Shown here: piece by piece, positions 60,555 through 64,000 of the stretch
Layout of the letters: each line of letters begins with the position of its first letter
How positions within the stretch are numbered: position 1 is the first letter of the stretch
Source of the DNA: Pelagicoccus mobilis
Lineage (GTDB): Bacteria; Verrucomicrobiota; Verrucomicrobiia; Opitutales; Opitutaceae
Direction: 5' to 3'
Assembly: GCF_016595505.1 (NCBI RefSeq)
Contig: NZ_JAENIL010000016.1
Location: 62,001 to 126,000 of the forward strand
Length of the DNA: 64,000 bases
The notes under the pieces: model-generated
Databases searched by the model: none
Told to the model about the DNA's origin: nothing
The model's input: only the letters and a program-made list of their open reading frames with translations
Program-made: the position numbers and the translations under genes

Positions 60555-62885
60555 CTAGCTCGCAAGGTAGCGCTTGATGTAATTCTCAAGCTGATCGAAC
60601 TGGATCGGCTTCGACATGTAGCCATCCATCCCGACACGAGCGCACTCGACCCGCATCCTCTCCGAAGCATGGGCCGTCATCGCCACGATCGGCACACGCC
60701 CAGACGCCTCGTCCAGCTCCTTCTCACGAATCACACGCGTCGCCTCCAGCCCATCCATAAGCGGCATGCGCACGTCCATCAGAACCAAATCAAAATCGTT
60801 TTCCTTTACCTTCTCGGTAGCGTCCAAACCATTTTTCGCCCAATCGAAACCGACCCCCAGCTTGCGCAGCTTCGCCTCGATCAAACGCATATTCTCCAAG
60901 TCATCTTCAACCAACAGCACTCGACTCGGACTCACCCCCTCTTTCAAAACCTTCAAATCGCGGATGGTCATCTCCGGCCCCCGAGAAAGCTCCACCTCCA
61001 CAAATGTCACAGGTATCCGCGCGGTAAATACAGAACCCACACCGACCTCACTCTCCACCGCAACCTCACCGTTCAGACACTCCGCTATCCGCTTGCATAT
61101 CGAGAGCCCTAATCCCACACCCTCATGCTTTCGCTGCAGAGACATGTCCAACTGCGTAAAAGGCTCAAACACCAGCTCTCGCATCTGCTCGTCGATCCCA
61201 ATACCCGTATCTTCAACTCGGATACAGACGACACCACCTTGAGAATTGGCCTCGAAACGGGCATCCAACCAGACCGAACCACCCGGCTTGTTGTACTTGA
61301 TCGCGTTCGAGAGAAAATTGATCGCGATCTGCCTGATCTTCCCCGCGTCAGAAAAGAGCTTTTTACCGACAGGGATCTGCGACAGCTCAAGCGAGCGCAA
61401 CGTCACCTCGATATCATTCGAAACTCCACTCCGCTCCGTCATCTCCAAAGCGCTGCGACAAATATCCTCCAACTCAAACGGCTCTGGCGCCGCTTCCAGA
61501 CGCCCGCCTTGAGCACGAGTGAAATCCAAGATATCCGTTATCAGGTTTAACAGATGCTCGCTCGAGCGACGGATCGACCGGAGCATGTTCAGCTGCTCTT
61601 CATCCTGATCGGAATACATCAGCAGATCCACAAACCCAATGATCGGGTTGAGCGGCGTGCGCAGCTCGTGACTCATCACCGACAAGAACTCATCCTTGGA
61701 TCGATTCGCCTCTTCCGCCGCACGCTTCGAAGCCCGCAACTCCTCCTCCGCTCGTTTGCGATCCGAAATATCCTGAAACAGGGCAAGATAAAGCACCTCC
61801 TGCTCGCCTACCACCTTCGCCAAACGGCGAACCGATACGATCGCGAAAAAGCGACTCTTCCCCTCTCCCCGCAACCAAAGCTCATCTCGATAGCCGGGAG
61901 GACAGCCCTCCTTCACTAAATCAAAAGGCGACGCCTCCGAGTCTCGCTCGGACTCGTCCACCCATTTGTCGAAACGACTATTGAGGAGCACGTCCTGATC
62001 CACTTGCAACATCTCGCCCAGCTGCCGGTTCGCCTCCACAAAACCACCGTCGCTATCCAAGATAGCCATCCCCGCGATCCCCAACTCGAAGTACTCGCGA
62101 AACCTCTCCTCGTTCGACTGGATGATCGCGCCTCGCTCCTCGATCTGGCTCATCATCTCGTTGAACGCGTCCACCAAGAGCCCCGTTTCGTCATCGAAAA
62201 CCTTTTCCTGCCGATGCGAGAAATCACGCTCCTTGGAAATATGCTTCGCAGTCTCAGCCAGCTCCAGAATCGGGTCCGTAATGAGACGGCTCATACGCGA
62301 CACCACCCACCTGAGCAAAGCCCCGCCAAGCAGAAGAGCCGCTACAATCAAAGCCGACTTCAATACAAATGCCTTGTAGATCGGCTTCAGATCTCCCACC
62401 AAAAACACGAACGCGTCAGGCGGAGTCGATCTCGACTCGTCGGACAACCAAACCGGCTCGCACGCTTCCACTCTGCTCTCGAAATACGAAAGCCTGACAT
62501 AAGACCCAGGCGAGAACTCTCGGTTCACTCCCTCCGGCGCGACTCCATTCGAGGCAAACACCTCTCCATCAGACCAAGCGATCTCACTGTAAAGAATTCC
62601 CTCGTTCAGCGAAAACGCCTCCAAAACGTCCGCCCCATCCTTCTCATCCTCAAACAACAACGCCACCCTCACGTCCAACGCGATGACCTTCCCGAGCGAA
62701 TCGTACTCGCCACGGATCGCCTTTCGGGCGAAAGCCCAGTCGAACAACGCCAGCAGCACGATCGTGAAACCCACCAAGCCGATTCCCGAAAAAGTCAGGA
62801 TCAAACGAATCTTCCGATCCAACGAACGATTCCCAATGCGTCGCTCCAACTTAGAGAGCCAATCTGGAAAGCCCTTATCCATCAT
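60555..62885 (-). CDS. Hybrid histidine kinase with CHASE8-like sensor
   Basis: 776 residues. First transmembrane helix about 27-48, then a periplasmic domain with SLGKVIALDVRVALLFEDEK that resembles CHASE8, second helix about 170-190, HAMP (~195-245), PAS (~260-385), HisKA with VMSHELRTPLNPIIGF (~405), HATPase (NFLSNAIKYN, DTGIGI, GVGLGLSICK) and a receiver domain with Asp in LVLMDVRMPLMDG (~705). No output domain. It autophosphorylates and likely passes phosphate to a separate partner. The gene overlaps the YfiR-like gene by ATGA, so periplasmic YfiR probably binds its sensor, as YfiR does with YfiN. Confidence 0.93.
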   Translation of the reverse strand: MMDKGFPDWLSKLERRIGNRSLDRKIRLILTFSGIGLVGFTIVLLALFDWAFARKAIRGEYDSLGKVIALDVRVALLFEDEKDGADVLEAFSLNEGILYSEIAWSDGEVFASNGVAPEGVNREFSPGSYVRLSYFESRVEACEPVWLSDESRSTPPDAFVFLVGDLKPIYKAFVLKSALIVAALLLGGALLRWVVSRMSRLITDPILELAETAKHISKERDFSHRQEKVFDDETGLLVDAFNEMMSQIEERGAIIQSNEERFREYFELGIAGMAILDSDGGFVEANRQLGEMLQVDQDVLLNSRFDKWVDESERDSEASPFDLVKEGCPPGYRDELWLRGEGKSRFFAIVSVRRLAKVVGEQEVLYLALFQDISDRKRAEEELRASKRAAEEANRSKDEFLSVMSHELRTPLNPIIGFVDLLMYSDQDEEQLNMLRSIRRSSEHLLNLITDILDFTRAQGGRLEAAPEPFELEDICRSALEMTERSGVSNDIEVTLRSLELSQIPVGKKLFSDAGKIRQIAINFLSNAIKYNKPGGSVWLDARFEANSQGGVVCIRVEDTGIGIDEQMRELVFEPFTQLDMSLQRKHEGVGLGLSICKRIAECLNGEVAVESEVGVGSVFTARIPVTFVEVELSRGPEMTIRDLKVLKEGVSPSRVLLVEDDLENMRLIEAKLRKLGVGFDWAKNGLDATEKVKENDFDLVLMDVRMPLMDGLEATRVIREKELDEASGRVPIVAMTAHASERMRVECARVGMDGYMSKPIQFDQLENYIKRYLAS

Positions 62886-63454
62886 CTAATCAACTCCGTC
62901 GCCCTCCTTAAAAGCTGAGACCTGATACTCAAGCCAACCAGCTTCGCCTGCTTCAAATTAATACCGAGCTCAGCCTTCTTCCCCTCCGAGGTCCTGAACC
63001 TAACAATGCCCCCCGCTTCCAATAGCTCGTCGTGCTCGCCAACCACCAGCACCGCCTTGTCAGAGAAATAGTCGAGAATCTCCATCGGCAAAACGTCCGA
63101 CTTGTCCGAGGCAATATAAATGAGATCAAAAACGACCTCCTCCTCCATCGCTTCCGACAAGTCATACAGCATGTAGCGCTCCGGCTGCTTATCGCACAGC
63201 CCTTCGAAGGTCTTAAACACCCGGCGGTTCCTATTCCGATCGTACACGCCGATGTACACCACCTTGCCAGACTCGTTTAGGCTCTGCCCGTCCCGGTCCA
63301 CAAAGGGAAGGATGTTTACCGCCAACGCCGGAAACAACTCCGCCTTGTCGCCCTTCTTGACCTTCGCCGCCCCCAATTGCCACGAACACAAGAAAACGAG
63401 GCAGAGCAGCACGATCCAAACTGGCTTTAAGCTAGTGATCGTAACGGCTTGCAT
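62882..63454 (-). CDS. YfiR-like (DUF4154) periplasmic protein
   Basis: 190 residues from the ATG at 63454, which begins a signal sequence (VWIVLLCLVFLCSWQLGA). VKKGDKAELFPALAVNILPF, VYIGVYDR, VLVVGEHDELLEAGGIVRF and INLKQAKLVGLSIRSQLLR are the family pattern of YfiR, a periplasmic inhibitor of the cyclase YfiN. Here the downstream partner is a histidine kinase with which it overlaps by 4 bases. It probably tunes that kinase. Confidence 0.85.
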   Translation of the reverse strand: MQAVTITSLKPVWIVLLCLVFLCSWQLGAAKVKKGDKAELFPALAVNILPFVDRDGQSLNESGKVVYIGVYDRNRNRRVFKTFEGLCDKQPERYMLYDLSEAMEEEVVFDLIYIASDKSDVLPMEILDYFSDKAVLVVGEHDELLEAGGIVRFRTSEGKKAELGINLKQAKLVGLSIRSQLLRRATELIR

Positions 63455-63730
63455 AGGGTCTTTGCTTGATAACGAAGAGACAGGATTAACAGAGCGTAGA
63501 AACGCTGGAGGATTCACCAACGACCCTAGGTAGGGTCCCGACAATTTCAACCTCGATCCCCATTCTTGTAAAAACGCCCTCTCCTTATTTACAACATATT
63601 AGCAAGGGATAACCGTGCTCAAACCCGACTCCGCGAACCTCAAGACGAAGCTCTAGGCGAATTCCCTAGAAAAATCGCGAGATCGCTATCCCAGCCTTCC
63701 ATCCTGCCGATACAGTTACGAACCACGACC

Positions 63731-64000
63731 ATGGAACCCACCTCTGACTCCAATTTCGAAGAAACCGTGAAGAGCATCGGCGAGCTCCACGGAAACATGG
63801 CCGTGCTCTCCAAGCTCGACGCCCTACTCAAGGACCTCAACACCGACATCTCCGAGCCCGAGCGCCTTATCCAATCAGACGGCGCCATCTCCGGGACCAT
63901 CGTCCAACTCAGCAACAGCCCCCTCTACGGCTTTAACGATAAGAGCGACAACATCGCCACCGCCCTCCAAAAGGTCGGCTACAACCAAGCCCTCAAACTC
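63731..64000 (+). CDS. HDOD-domain protein, N-terminal part
   Basis: The frame opens at an ATG at 63731 and runs off the window after 90 codons. LSKLDALLKDLNTDISEPER, then SDGAISGTIVQLSNSPLYGF and ATALQKVGYNQALKL, follow the HDOD-domain pattern (helices preceding ARLLRLANSAFYG and the IxxLG helix). HDOD proteins take part in signalling and chemotaxis-related regulation. The rest is outside the window. Confidence 0.8.
   Translation, partial: MEPTSDSNFEETVKSIGELHGNMAVLSKLDALLKDLNTDISEPERLIQSDGAISGTIVQLSNSPLYGFNDKSDNIATALQKVGYNQALKL

Overview
The window looks like a chromosomal segment of a sulfatase-rich marine Verrucomicrobiota, most likely of the Opitutales/Puniceicoccales (Pelagicoccus-like) group. 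The clues are two large TonB-dependent receptors whose mature N-termini carry a FELSPF motif, eight secreted type I sulfatases, a hybrid two-component system with sensor propeller, GPH-type sugar symporters, and weak or absent Shine-Dalgarno sequences. The assignment is an inference; no rRNA or complete tRNA is present to confirm it.

Layout. 1-14630 is a polysaccharide-sulfate utilisation region: a truncated TonB receptor, five sulfatases (two of them a tandem duplicate), a LacI-type regulator and a GPH symporter, with decayed gene pieces between them. A 14-base palindrome occurs both upstream of the TonB receptor and just upstream of the LacI gene, suggesting one regulon. 14631-15592 is a gene-poor integration hot spot with 3' halves of two different tRNA-Gly genes. 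15567-25359 is a roughly 9.8 kb integrative island bounded by perfect 26-base direct repeats derived from the 3' end of tRNA-Gly(TCC). It encodes a tyrosine integrase, a secreted non-specific nuclease, a terminase-small-subunit-like protein, an XRE regulator, a lipoprotein, a serine recombinase, an unrecognised 455-residue protein and, beside the right end, a compact three-gene cassette (TIGR04255-like protein, HTH protein, TQDCD-motif protein) that is the best candidate for an undescribed cargo system.

25360-34362 holds an UPF0158 protein, a broken beta-helix gene, remnants, bifunctional PutA and a hybrid sensor. The sensor follows closely behind an S9-peptidase homologue that appears to have lost its whole catalytic triad. 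36541-51656 is a second sulfatase region: TonB receptor, PhoD-like phosphatase, membrane protein, three sulfatases, a double-GNAT protein, a secreted lactonase-type propeller and the C-terminal remnant of another GPH symporter. Several families of hairpin-forming intergenic repeats sit here.

51723-64000 is mostly housekeeping: an RRM protein, a Na+/Ca2+ antiporter, a pantothenate/CoA operon (panB-panC-coaX-panD) that ends with a PycTM-like membrane protein, a divergent MurA, a glutamine amidotransferase, an ECF sigma factor with probable anti-sigma partner, a YfiR-like protein overlapping a CHASE8-type hybrid histidine kinase, and the start of an HDOD protein.

How the genes fit together: the TonB receptors should import oligosaccharides, the sulfatases desulfate them, and the GPH symporter carries the sugars across the inner membrane, under LacI and hybrid-sensor control. 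No glycoside hydrolase and no formylglycine-generating enzyme is encoded here, so backbone cleavage and sulfatase maturation must be supplied from elsewhere.
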